A DNA stretch of 50,573 bases from Phycisphaerales bacterium (lineage in GTDB: Bacteria; Planctomycetota; Phycisphaerae; Phycisphaerales; SM1A02): assembly GCA_020345805.1 (NCBI GenBank), contig CP070772.1, positions 2,782,220 through 2,832,792 on the forward strand, read 5' to 3'. Under the pieces are notes generated by a model. It was not told where the DNA came from. It saw only the letters and a program-made list of their open reading frames with translations, and ran no database searches. The first letter of the stretch is position 1; the number at the start of each line of letters is the position of its first letter. This document shows, piece by piece, positions 34,885 through 43,592 of the stretch. The translations under genes and the position numbers were made by a program.

Positions 34885-37302
34885 ATGAGCCAAGTTGCAG
34901 TGATTAAGAGGATGCTCAGGCTGGCCATCATTGCCGCGGCGGCCTGCGGCAAGGTCGCTTCCGCCGCGGGACCGAGTCATCAGCTTGCCCCGGAAGAAGC
35001 CCTGAGGCCTGTGGGCGTCGATCCTTCGGCGATCCTTCGGAACCTGCCCTCCGCCTTCGATTGGCGCGACTTCGGCGCGTGCACCGCGATCAGGGCTCAG
35101 GTCTGTTCGGACGCCTCCTGGGCGTTCAGCGCGATCGGCACGGTGGAAAGCGCCATCCTGATCCACCATGGCGTCAAGACCGAACTTTCCGAGCAGTGGG
35201 TGATCAGTTGCACCGACGCCGGCCTCTACGGTGCCGGATCATCCGCTCTCGCCCTGGACTACATGACCATGGACGGGCCGCAGGACCCCTGCGGAGACGG
35301 CGGCGCGGTCCTGGAATGGGACTGCTACTTCCATTGCTGGCCTCCGCCCTGCGATTGCCCTTATCGGCATCCTTATTATGTGGAGTCCTGGTCCTATGTC
35401 GGCCCGACCATCGACGGCGTGCCCGCCGTGGACGAGCTGAAGCAGGCGATTCTGGAGCATGGGCCGGTTTCGGTGCGCGTCCATCGCACGGATGCATTCG
35501 ACCTCTACGAGCGCGGCGTGTTCAGCGAGTGTGAAGACGGGCCGGCCGAGCACAGCGCGGTTCTGGTCGGATGGGATGACGACCAGGGCGCAGAGGGTGT
35601 GTGGATTCTTCGCAACTCCTGGGGCAAAGGCTGGGGCGAGGGCGGCTACATGCGCATCGAGTACGGCTGCTCGCGCGTCGGCTACGGCGCCTGTTACGTG
35701 ACGGGGATCATCAGGGACTGCAACGGCAACGGCGTGCCCGATGACCAGGACATCGCCAGCCACACCAGCGAAGACTGCAACGACAACGGTGTCCCGGATG
35801 AGTGTGATCTTGCGGATCTGGAGCCGGGCTTCAGCGGCGCGGTCTCCTGGTCCACGTTCGATCCCGCCGCCGCCGGCGTGGGCCGTCATCCGATCGGCTT
35901 TCACGGGGCGGTTTTCGACGGCCGGTTTGTCTATCTCATCCCCAATCAGAACCCGCCGGGCCGTCACGCCGAAGCGCTGCGCTTCGACACCACCGCTGGT
36001 TTCGATGATCCCGCCTCATGGGCCGCGCACGATGTCGGATACGACGACATGAATAACGAGCGGGGCGGATACTCCGGCGGAGTCTTCGACGGGCGATACG
36101 TGTACTTCGCGCCGGACCGCGGAAGCACCGGCGAGCACGGCGAAGTGCTGCGACTAGACACGCTCGCCGACTTCGAGCAGGACGCGGCCTGGATCTCCTA
36201 CGATCCCGGCGAGCACGGCGTGGGCGATGATCCCGTCGGGTACAACGGCGCGGTCTTCGACGGCAGGTACGTCTATTTCGTGCCCGACAACAACAGCAGC
36301 GGACCGCACGGGGAAGTGCTGCGTTGCGACACCACCGGTGATTTTGCCGATGTCTCCGCCTGGGCCGCGTTCGATCCCGGTGATTACGGCGTGGGCCACG
36401 ATCCGGACGGTTATCGCGGCGGAGTGTTTGACGGCCGATACGTCTATTTCGTCCCGCATTACAGCGGCGCCCTTTACGACTTTGAAATCCTGCGCTACGA
36501 CACCGCCGCGGAATTCGCCGACCCTTCGTCATGGACCACTTACGATCCGAATCTCGAAGGGATGGGCGGATCGAACGGCGCGGTCTTCGACGGACGCTAC
36601 GTGTATTTCGCGCCGATCAGCGGCTTTGGCGAGCGGACCAGTGACGTGCTGAGACTTGATGTGACCGGAGATTTCAGCGACCCTTCGGCGTGGTCGCGGT
36701 TCGATCCCTATGAGCACGGCGTGGGCCATAACGCCGACACCGAGTATCGCGGCGGCGTGTTCGACGGGCGATACGTCTACTTCTCGCCCTTCGCCGGCGA
36801 CAGCGCTCCGTTCGGGGAAGTGCTGCGCTATGACACGGCAGGCGATTTCGCAGACGCCTCCTCGTGGGACGCGTACGACGCGGGGGCCAACGCGGTGGGC
36901 GAGGATCCGGACGGCTATGACGGGGCGGCCTTCGACGGCAGGTACGTCTATTTCGCGCCCCTGTCCAACGACGGGGGATACCACTGCGAAGTGCTCCGCT
37001 ACGACACCGCCCCCGATCGCGTACCCGACTGCAACGAGAACGGCATTCTCGACGAGTGCGACATCGCCAGCGGCTACAGCGACGACCTGAACAACAACGG
37101 CATTCCCGACGAATGCGAAGGGCGGCCGGTGCGGGCGGGGCGCCAGGCAACAGGCGCCGCGGACATATTTGCGGTTCTCAGCGCCTGGGGGCGGTGCGAT
37201 GATTGCCCCGAGGACGTCAACGCGGACGGTCGGGTGGACGCGGCCGATCTGCTGGCGGTGCTCGCCCGCCGCGGGCCGCAACACCGGTCCGGTGACCGGT
37301 AA
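34885..37302 (+). CDS. Secreted papain-like (C1) homologue with catalytic Cys replaced by Ser, plus propeller
   Basis: After a signal peptide (LRLAIIAAAACGKVASA) comes a C1 peptidase fold starting at AFDWRD. The oxyanion Gln (Q72), the His (H223 in EHSAVLVGWD) and the Asn (N244 in RNSWGKGWGEGG) are all present, but the nucleophile position reads ASWAF with S78 (TCC) where the paralogue at 40426 has GSCWAF. The fold therefore looks catalytically altered or dead. A DCNGNGVPD calcium-type repeat follows, then seven repeats of about 57 residues (GAVFDGRYVYFAP...GEVLRYDT), enough for one propeller. The tag is decayed: its first EF-hand is lost (RQATGAADIF), and the end reads RRGPQHRSGDR instead of WGPCP. 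It may be a pseudopeptidase or a gene beginning to decay. Confidence 0.85.
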   Translation: MSQVAVIKRMLRLAIIAAAACGKVASAAGPSHQLAPEEALRPVGVDPSAILRNLPSAFDWRDFGACTAIRAQVCSDASWAFSAIGTVESAILIHHGVKTELSEQWVISCTDAGLYGAGSSALALDYMTMDGPQDPCGDGGAVLEWDCYFHCWPPPCDCPYRHPYYVESWSYVGPTIDGVPAVDELKQAILEHGPVSVRVHRTDAFDLYERGVFSECEDGPAEHSAVLVGWDDDQGAEGVWILRNSWGKGWGEGGYMRIEYGCSRVGYGACYVTGIIRDCNGNGVPDDQDIASHTSEDCNDNGVPDECDLADLEPGFSGAVSWSTFDPAAAGVGRHPIGFHGAVFDGRFVYLIPNQNPPGRHAEALRFDTTAGFDDPASWAAHDVGYDDMNNERGGYSGGVFDGRYVYFAPDRGSTGEHGEVLRLDTLADFEQDAAWISYDPGEHGVGDDPVGYNGAVFDGRYVYFVPDNNSSGPHGEVLRCDTTGDFADVSAWAAFDPGDYGVGHDPDGYRGGVFDGRYVYFVPHYSGALYDFEILRYDTAAEFADPSSWTTYDPNLEGMGGSNGAVFDGRYVYFAPISGFGERTSDVLRLDVTGDFSDPSAWSRFDPYEHGVGHNADTEYRGGVFDGRYVYFSPFAGDSAPFGEVLRYDTAGDFADASSWDAYDAGANAVGEDPDGYDGAAFDGRYVYFAPLSNDGGYHCEVLRYDTAPDRVPDCNENGILDECDIASGYSDDLNNNGIPDECEGRPVRAGRQATGAADIFAVLSAWGRCDDCPEDVNADGRVDAADLLAVLARRGPQHRSGDR

Positions 37303-37435
37303 TCGTGGCCGGGTCGGTCCGGCGAGCCCGCTGATTGCGGCGGGCCGGGCGGGGCTGACGATCCCCAAACGGCCGTTCGCGGGGCATGCGATGGCTGCCC
37401 CGGGGCCGGGGAGCGGCGATTTTGAACCTCGGATC

Positions 37436-37463
37436 TTGTACCGGCCGCGGAAGGGGCTAAACT
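37436..37463 (+). promoter_or_regulatory. Promoter candidate for the UxxC protein
   Basis: TTGTAC, a 16-nt spacer, then TAAACT at 37458-37463, 82 nt before the ATG. Confidence 0.38.
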
Positions 37464-37545
37464 CGATAGCGCGACGCCCCCCTTGTGTCGTTTCGGGGCC
37501 GTCGGGTCACGGTGGCCCGGGGCCGTACACCAGAAAGGAGAAGAC

Positions 37546-38427
37546 ATGTCAATTCCCAGAATGCTTCCGGGGATCGCCGCCGTTCTGCTGGCGGCCTCGC
37601 CCGCCGCCGCGACCGTCGAGCGCACCGTCCTGGGCGAATACTTCACCGCGACGTGGTGAGGGACCTGCGCCACCACGGGTCCCGTGGTCAGCGACTTGAT
37701 TGATTCCTATCCCGACACCTTCGCGGTGATCCAGCACCACATTCAAGACGGGTATCAGACCAACTGGGGCAACGACAGGGCCGACTACTACACCGACTAC
37801 CTGCTCCTGCCCTGGTTCCAGTACGACGGCCTGTTCGATGCCTGGCCGTACTACACGTACGAGTCCAAGCTCATCACTCGCCAGGCGGTTCCCACCGATC
37901 TGCACGTCGACATCATGGTTCAGGAGATCCGCGCCAACACCTACGAGGTCATCGGCCAGTTCTGTGTGGAGGCGGACGGCACCGGAAAGATGGCGCGTCT
38001 TTATGCCGCCCAGGTTCTGGACAATTGGCCCGCCAGTCCCAGCTACAGCCGCAACACCTTCAAGCAGGCGGGCGAGACGGTTGACGTCGAGCTGCTGCCC
38101 GGGTTGTGCGCCTACTGGTCGTGGCAGTTCACCCTGGATGCCGACAGCCAGGCCCAGGTGGAGGATGTGAAGTTCGCCGTCTGGGCCCAGGAGCCCCTGC
38201 CCCTCGGCCCGGCCGAAGTCTATCAGGCAAAGATGATCGCCTATCCGTTCTCCGAGCCGTGCCCAGCCGACGTCAACACCGACGGGATCGTGAACATCGA
38301 CGATCTGTTCCAGGTTCTCGGGGCGTGGGGCACGTGCGATGACTGCCCGGAGGATGTGAACGATGACGGGCTGGTGGACATCGATGACATCTTCGACATT
38401 CTCGCCGCATGGGGCCCGTGCCCGTAA
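37546..38427 (+). CDS. Secreted thioredoxin-like UxxC protein (candidate selenoprotein) with C-terminal tag
   Basis: ATG 37546 (ribosome site AAAGGAGAAG) opens a frame of 293 codons with a signal peptide (LPGIAAVLLAASPAAA). Codon 38 is TGA (37657-37659), set in GEYFTATW, then TGA, then GTC: exactly the position of the first, nucleophilic Cys of a thioredoxin WCxxC site, with C41 as resolving Cys. The frame then continues as a thioredoxin-like domain (PVVSDLIDSYPDTFAVIQHH, WFQYDG near the cis-Pro region, about residue 90) and ends with the tag, linker TCDDCPED, WGPCP. A SECIS-like hairpin begins 8 nt after the TGA. I read it as selenocysteine: an exported redox protein. Without recoding, a caller would start at GTG 37684 and drop the leader and active site. 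Confidence 0.85.
37668..37693 (+). promoter_or_regulatory. SECIS-like recoding hairpin after the TGA at 37657
   Basis: The core ACCACGGGTCCCGTGGT (37672-37688) is an 8+1+8 perfect inverted repeat. Below it, CGC (37668-37670) can pair with GCG (37691-37693) across a small internal loop. Read as a six-pair stem, the apical loop is GGTCC, about 19-23 nt after the TGA. Bacterial SECIS elements sit within the coding region just after UGA and need G/U at the tip; the E. coli fdhF hairpin has a comparable size and a GGUC apex. The same 17-nt architecture recurs at 29963-29979. Confidence 0.65.
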
Positions 38428-38481
38428 GGAAAGCTGAGCCGCGCGGTGACAAAGCGAGGGGTTAAACATGAGTGAGGCGAG

Positions 38482-38514
38482 GGGCCTGTGCTGAATGCGG
38501 CGCAGGCCCTTTTT
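38482..38514 (+). terminator. Rho-independent terminator
   Basis: GGGCCTG pairs with CAGGCCC, extended inward by T-G and GC pairs, followed by five T residues (38510-38514). The preceding GTGAGGCGAGG is shared with the terminator at 43189. Confidence 0.85.
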
Positions 38515-38567
38515 CATTGGGCGGTCGCTCTTGGCGCCCGCAGCACGCTTTTTCGTCCGATTAGTCC

Positions 38568-38596
38568 TTGAATCGCCCCACAGGATGAGTGAAACT
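38568..38596 (+). promoter_or_regulatory. Promoter candidate for the gene at 38622
   Basis: TTGAAT, a 17-nt spacer, then GAAACT at 38591-38596; this would give a leader of about 20 nt before the ATG. Confidence 0.35.
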
Positions 38597-38621
38597 GTGA
38601 CCGATTAAGGAGGGAAAACCG

Positions 38622-40109
38622 ATGCACTCTGATCGTCGATTAGTCGTTTGCGCCGCTCTGGCCGGGGGGATCCTTCTTCTCGGGGCCGCCCCGGCCGGGC
38701 AGAGGGAGCAGGCCATCACCACGCTCGTGCTGGAGGGCGATTCAGTAACCGACGTGGGGCTCATCACCAGCATCGCCAACATTGCGGTCAACAGCTCCGG
38801 CCAGTGGCTGGTGGAGGCGGACACCGATCACGCCAACAGCGATGCGGACCAGGTCCTGCTCCGCAACGGCGAGCTGTACTGGCGCGAGGACGACCCGGTG
38901 AAGGTGCCGGACGGCGCGCGGCTCGATTCGTTCGACTCGATCACGCTCAACGACTCCGCCCACAGCGGGTTCAATTTCTTCCTCAGCGGCACGGGCGGCA
39001 GCTACGACGATTCGGGCGTCTATTGCGATCACTTCGGGCCCGGTTCCGACCCCTTCGAGGGAACGGTGGCGGTGGTGCTGGAGAGCGAGGAAGCTCCGGG
39101 GTTGACCCCCGGCACGCCGTTCATCGGTTTCTTCGACGTCAAGATCAACAACCTTGACCATCTGTCGTGCGTGGCGTCGGTTGATGACCCCAACATCCCC
39201 ACCGCCGTTGATCGCGCCCTGTACATCTTCGTTTCCGATCCCGACAACGGCGGGATTGTCGATTTCACGCTGATCGCCAAGGAAGGGGACATTCTGCCCG
39301 GCCAGGTCGATCCGATCTATGACTTCGAGACCGGGCCGCACGAGTCGGCCATCAACGACATGGACAACGTCCTGTACGGAGCCGACCTCGATGGCCCGAC
39401 CGCGACGGACGGCGTGGTCTATCTTTATGACCACGCGGCGGGAATGAACGTGCTGCTGGCCCAGGAGGGTTTCCCCTCGCCGATCCCCGAGCGCGACTGG
39501 TACGTGCTGAGCAGTCCCGAGCTGGACCTGTCCAACAACGGGGATTACGTCTTCAGCGGCCGCCTCACCGGCGATACCACCACCGACTCGGTCATCATCG
39601 TCAACGGCGAGAAGTTCATGCAGGAGGGCGATCCGCCTCCGGGAATCGCCGGCGATTTCGTCCTCACCGGCTTCGGCACCGGCCCCCTGCGCATCAGCGA
39701 CAAGGGTGATGTGCTCTGGTACGGCGACTGGGACGATCCCGACACCGACATCGACACCGGCCTGTTCCTCAATGACACGCTACTCGTGCAGGAAGGCGTG
39801 ACGGAAATCGACGGAGCAGTTGTCGATACGATCCGGGGCGTGGAGGACGGCTACCACCTCTCCAGCAACGGCCGCTTCGTCATCTTCGAGGCCATCTTCG
39901 TTGACGGCCGGGAGGGCGCTTTCCTGATCGACATGGGCGCGGACTGCCCGGAGGATGTGAACGGCGATGGCGTGGTGGACATCGATGATCTTTTCGAGAT
40001 TCTCGGCCATTGGGGCGAAGGCCCCGGCCAGTATGACGTCAACGATGACGGAACCGTGGACATCGACGACATCTTCGCAGTCCTCGCCGCGTGGGGGCCG
40101 TGTCCGTAA
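38622..40109 (+). CDS. Secreted beta-rich repeat protein with C-terminal tag
   Basis: The 495-residue product has one of the best ribosome sites in the window (AAGGAGG) and a signal peptide (VVCAALAGGILLLGAAPAG). The body contains repeated phrases of one type: a residue pair about a displayed object (LVLEGDSV, LIAKEGDIL, LLAQEGFPS, FMQEGDPPP, LLVQEGVTE) followed by SIxLND/ALNDMDNV/ISDKGDVLWYG-like turns. This looks like a multi-bladed propeller of about six or seven units, related in style to the HAF protein at 31868, but I do not recognise a named family with certainty. The tag has the Cys-free linker (HWGEGPGQYDVN) and ends WGPCP. It is likely exported; role unknown. Confidence 0.8.
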   Translation: MHSDRRLVVCAALAGGILLLGAAPAGQREQAITTLVLEGDSVTDVGLITSIANIAVNSSGQWLVEADTDHANSDADQVLLRNGELYWREDDPVKVPDGARLDSFDSITLNDSAHSGFNFFLSGTGGSYDDSGVYCDHFGPGSDPFEGTVAVVLESEEAPGLTPGTPFIGFFDVKINNLDHLSCVASVDDPNIPTAVDRALYIFVSDPDNGGIVDFTLIAKEGDILPGQVDPIYDFETGPHESAINDMDNVLYGADLDGPTATDGVVYLYDHAAGMNVLLAQEGFPSPIPERDWYVLSSPELDLSNNGDYVFSGRLTGDTTTDSVIIVNGEKFMQEGDPPPGIAGDFVLTGFGTGPLRISDKGDVLWYGDWDDPDTDIDTGLFLNDTLLVQEGVTEIDGAVVDTIRGVEDGYHLSSNGRFVIFEAIFVDGREGAFLIDMGADCPEDVNGDGVVDIDDLFEILGHWGEGPGQYDVNDDGTVDIDDIFAVLAAWGPCP

Positions 40110-40425
40110 GCGATCGGCCCTGGCCTGTGGGTTGGTCGGAGACGCGGGAACCGATGAATCCGGGCGGCGACCGCATCGCGCCGGCCAATCCCGTCTTCGG
40201 CCGGATTTTGTTCGGCTTGCTGTGCGGTGATATTCGGGGCAACAGGCCCGCCCTGAATGCGGTATAACACTTTGAACGGCCGAGTTTTGCCTTTATCCGG
40301 CTCTCCAAACCCTCTAGACTAAAGAGGACCGTGGCCGGTCGAGCCTGAATCGACCGATATACCGAACAAACGCCTGTACTGATCGAACGTTTCCGTGGGC
40401 CCCAGAGGGAAAAAGGACAAGATAG
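40110..40425. other. Intergenic stretch, 316 nt
   Basis: No coding region is supported. It holds a TATAAC at 40263-40268 and, nearer the next gene, TAGACT at 40315-40320 inside the small inverted repeat CCTCT...AGAGG (40312-40328). AAAAAGGA about 9 nt before ATG 40426 is the ribosome site. Confidence 0.45.
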
Positions 40426-43107
40426 ATGCGGAATCTTTGCTCGAAGGGGGCAAGCGAATGCAGGTGGCGTATTCTGACCCTGATGGCCGTGGCGGTGGCG
40501 TGGTTCATTCCCGCCCCGGCTCTGGCCCAGCTCACTCCCGACGACATCGAGGCCCTGCGGAAGCGCGGCGAAGAGGAAGGCTGGACCTTCACCATCGGCG
40601 AGAACTCCGCCACGAAGTACTCCATCGAGCAGTTGTGCGGCTTCATCGAGCCGGCGGTGATCGACATTTCGCTGGTCTTCGATCCGCCGGCCGCTCCGCT
40701 GGGTCTGCCCAGCGCCTTTGACTGGCGCGATCACAACGGCTGCGGGCCGGTGAGAAACCAGGCCGGTTGCGGAAGCTGCTGGGCCTTCGGGGCCATCGGC
40801 ACGCTGGAGTGCGCCATCCTCATCAACGAGGGCGTCAGCGTGGACCTGTCCGAGCAGTGGGTGGTCAGTTGCACCAACGCCGGTTCCTGCGCCGGCGGGT
40901 GGCACTGGAAGGCGTACCAGTACCTCAAAGCCAACGGCGAGCAGGATCCCTGCGGCGACAGCGGGGCGGTCATGGAAGACGACTTCCCCTACGAGGCGGC
41001 GGACGTCCCCTGCGAGTGCCCCTACCCGCATCCCTACTGGATCGATGACTGGGGGCAGGTCGGATCGGACTATCCGGAGATCAACGACGTCAAGCAGGCG
41101 ATTCTCAAGTACGGTCCCCTCTCGACGTGTGTGTATGTCAACGGCCCGTTCTTCGGTTACAACGGCGGGGTCTTCAACGCCTGCGAAGACCACGGCGTCA
41201 ACCACGTTGTCGACATCGTCGGATGGGATGACAGCCAGGGTTCCATGGGCGTGTGGATCATCCGCAACTCCTGGGGCCCCGGCTGGGGTGAAGGCGGGTA
41301 CATGCGCATCGAGTACAACTGCTCGCGCATCGGCTACCTCACCTGCTTTGTCGAGTATCCCTTCCTCGACTGCAACGGCAACGGGGTCCACGATGCCCAG
41401 GACATCGCCGACGGAATCAGCGAGGACTGCAACTTCAACGACCGGCCCGATGAGTGCGATATCGCCTACGGCGCGAGCCCCGACGGCAACAACAACGGCA
41501 TTCCCGATGAGTGCGATACCTGCATCATGAACAAGCTGCTCGCTTCCGAGGTCCAAGCCGAAGCCTGTTTCGGGCGCGCGGTGGCGATCGCGGGCGGAGT
41601 GGCGGTCGCCGGTGCCGTCGGTGTTGACGACAACGGCACGGACGCGGGTGCCGCCTACGTGTTCCGCTACAACGGCCTGAAATGGGTCGAGGAAGCCAAA
41701 CTGCTCGCATCCGATGGCGCCGCCGGCGACGACTTCGGCGTGTCCGTCGCAGCCGACGCCGACGTGATCATCGTGGGCGCCGATTGGGATGATGACAACG
41801 GCACCGATTCCGGCTCGGCCTACGTCTATCGTTACGACGGCTCGGCTTGGGTGGAGGAAGCCAAACTCCTGCCGTCCGACGGCGAGCCCGATGAGGCGTT
41901 CGGTCATTCCGTGGCCGTGGACGGCGGCGTCGCCATCATCGGCGCACACCGGGATGACGACAACGGCGAGTACTCCGGCTCGGCGTACGTCTTCCGATAT
42001 GACGGTTCGGCCTGGGTCGAGGAAGCCAAGCTCCTGCCCGCCGGGGGATCCGCTTCGGACGTATTCGGATGGTCGGTCGACATCAGCGGCGGTGTCGCAA
42101 TCGGCAGCGCGAGCTGGGACGATGAAGTCGGCGTCAACGCAGGCGCCGCCTACATTTTCCGATACGACGGCTCGAGCTGGCTTGAAGACGCCAAGCTGAC
42201 GGCATCGGACGGTGAGGCGGAGGACTTCTTCGGGTGGTGCGTCTCCATCAGCAGCGATGCCGCCATCGTCGGAGCCAGCTACAGCGACGACTTCGGCACC
42301 AAGTCCGGCTCGGCCTACATCTATCGTTATGATCCCGATGCCGCGGGCTGGGTCGAATCGAAGATCCTGCCCACCGACGGAACCGCTTCCGACCGGTTCG
42401 GCCATGCCGTCTCCATCGACGGAGACGCAGCCGTTGTCGGCGCCTTCGGAGATGGCGACAGCGGCGGGAACTCCGGCTCGGCTTACGCCTTCGTCTACGA
42501 CGGCAGCCAGTGGATTCAGCAGGTCAAGTTCCTGGCCGTGGACGGGGCCGAGCAGGACAAGTTCGGCCAGGCGGTGGCGGTGAGCGGCGACGCCGCGATC
42601 ATCGGCGCATGCTGGGATGACGACGGCGCCACCGACAACGGCTCGGCCTATATCTTCGCCGGCCTCCTCGGACTGGACTGCAACTCCAACGGCGAACTCG
42701 ACGCCTGCGACATCGTCGCCGGCGTTTCCGTCGACTGCAATGCCAATCTCGTTCCCGATGACTGCGACCTCAACGACGGAATCAGCGAGGACTGCAACCT
42801 CAACGGTATCCCCGACGAATGCGACATCGCCGGCGGCGTGAGCGAGGACTGCAACGCCAACGGCGTACCCGATGATTGCGATATCGACAACGGCGTGAGC
42901 GATGATGAAAACACCAACGGCATCCCCGATGAGTGCGAATGCCTCGGCGACCTCAACAGCGATATGAAGGTGAACATCGACGACCTCTTCGCAGTCCTCG
43001 GCGCGTGGGGAACCTGCGATGAATGCCCGGAGGATCTCAACTTCGACGGCGTGGTGAACATCGACGATGTTTTCATCGTTCTCGGCGCGTGGGGCCCGTG
43101 TGAGTAA
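40426..43107 (+). CDS. Secreted active-type papain-like (C1) peptidase fused to a propeller, with C-terminal tag
   Basis: The 893-residue product starts with a signal peptide (ILTLMAVAVAWFIPAPALA) and a short prosegment. The C1 catalytic set is complete: Q112, C118 (GCGSCWAF), H260 (GVNHVVDIVGWD) and N281 (RNSWGPGWGEGG). A DCNGNGVHD/DCNFNDRPDECD repeat leads into seven FG-GAP blades (KLLASDGxxxDxFG...GSAYVFRYDG, about 365-740), then a run of about five DCNxNGxPDxCD calcium-type repeats. The tag has the linker TCDECPED and ends WGPCE. It should hydrolyse proteins outside the cell, with the propeller giving binding or placement. It is the intact paralogue of the Ser-substituted protein at 34885. 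Confidence 0.9.
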   Translation: MRNLCSKGASECRWRILTLMAVAVAWFIPAPALAQLTPDDIEALRKRGEEEGWTFTIGENSATKYSIEQLCGFIEPAVIDISLVFDPPAAPLGLPSAFDWRDHNGCGPVRNQAGCGSCWAFGAIGTLECAILINEGVSVDLSEQWVVSCTNAGSCAGGWHWKAYQYLKANGEQDPCGDSGAVMEDDFPYEAADVPCECPYPHPYWIDDWGQVGSDYPEINDVKQAILKYGPLSTCVYVNGPFFGYNGGVFNACEDHGVNHVVDIVGWDDSQGSMGVWIIRNSWGPGWGEGGYMRIEYNCSRIGYLTCFVEYPFLDCNGNGVHDAQDIADGISEDCNFNDRPDECDIAYGASPDGNNNGIPDECDTCIMNKLLASEVQAEACFGRAVAIAGGVAVAGAVGVDDNGTDAGAAYVFRYNGLKWVEEAKLLASDGAAGDDFGVSVAADADVIIVGADWDDDNGTDSGSAYVYRYDGSAWVEEAKLLPSDGEPDEAFGHSVAVDGGVAIIGAHRDDDNGEYSGSAYVFRYDGSAWVEEAKLLPAGGSASDVFGWSVDISGGVAIGSASWDDEVGVNAGAAYIFRYDGSSWLEDAKLTASDGEAEDFFGWCVSISSDAAIVGASYSDDFGTKSGSAYIYRYDPDAAGWVESKILPTDGTASDRFGHAVSIDGDAAVVGAFGDGDSGGNSGSAYAFVYDGSQWIQQVKFLAVDGAEQDKFGQAVAVSGDAAIIGACWDDDGATDNGSAYIFAGLLGLDCNSNGELDACDIVAGVSVDCNANLVPDDCDLNDGISEDCNLNGIPDECDIAGGVSEDCNANGVPDDCDIDNGVSDDENTNGIPDECECLGDLNSDMKVNIDDLFAVLGAWGTCDECPEDLNFDGVVNIDDVFIVLGAWGPCE

Positions 43108-43188
43108 AGAAAAACTGAAGGCGGAGAAGGCCGAAAAGCGAGATTCCTAAGCCTTTCACAGGCAAGAAATAACGGACAAGTGAGGCGA

Positions 43189-43220
43189 GGAGCCCGTGCT
43201 GATTCCTGGTGCGGGCTCCC
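43189..43220 (+). terminator. Rho-independent terminator
   Basis: GGAGCCCG pairs with CGGGCTCC (8 bp, longer loop with extra pairing), followed by CTTTCATTT. The preceding 11 bases GTGAGGCGAGG match those at the terminator at 38482. Confidence 0.75.
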
Positions 43221-43224
43221 TTTC

Positions 43225-43592
43225 ATTTGTCAAGCAGGTCAGCGCGTTGCGGTCCTGTTCGGTGCAGGCATCGCGGGCAACGGCGCCGGGGACGTCATCC
43301 TGGCGCGGATTACCGCGATGGCGATCGCCCGGCCAACGATGCGAGTTCGTCGGGATATCGACGGGTCGACGCGGCCGCGCAGCCAAACCGATCACACCGG
43401 TTACGCGGATGCGATACATCCCGCTCGCGGGTGTTTCCACTCAGGATGCATGTAGGTCGGAAAGACTGGCGGAATCTTGTCGGAAAACCGACCTTGCGCG
43501 GTCTAGGTCTTTGGCCCGTGTAAGCGGCGCCGGTCCGCGCCCCACGAGTGCAGCGCCCCGACCTAAGACCTTCGATGCCAGGAGACTTCACC
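43225..43592. other. Intergenic stretch, 368 nt
   Basis: No coding region or clear promoter is seen. AGGAG about 9 nt before ATG 43593 is the ribosome site of the next gene. Confidence 0.45.

Noticed and set aside
29944..37659. TGA read as Trp (altered genetic code)
   Set aside because: TGA is the plain stop of many genes here (for example 727, 29269, 31686, 33079, 34650), and Trp is encoded by TGG throughout.
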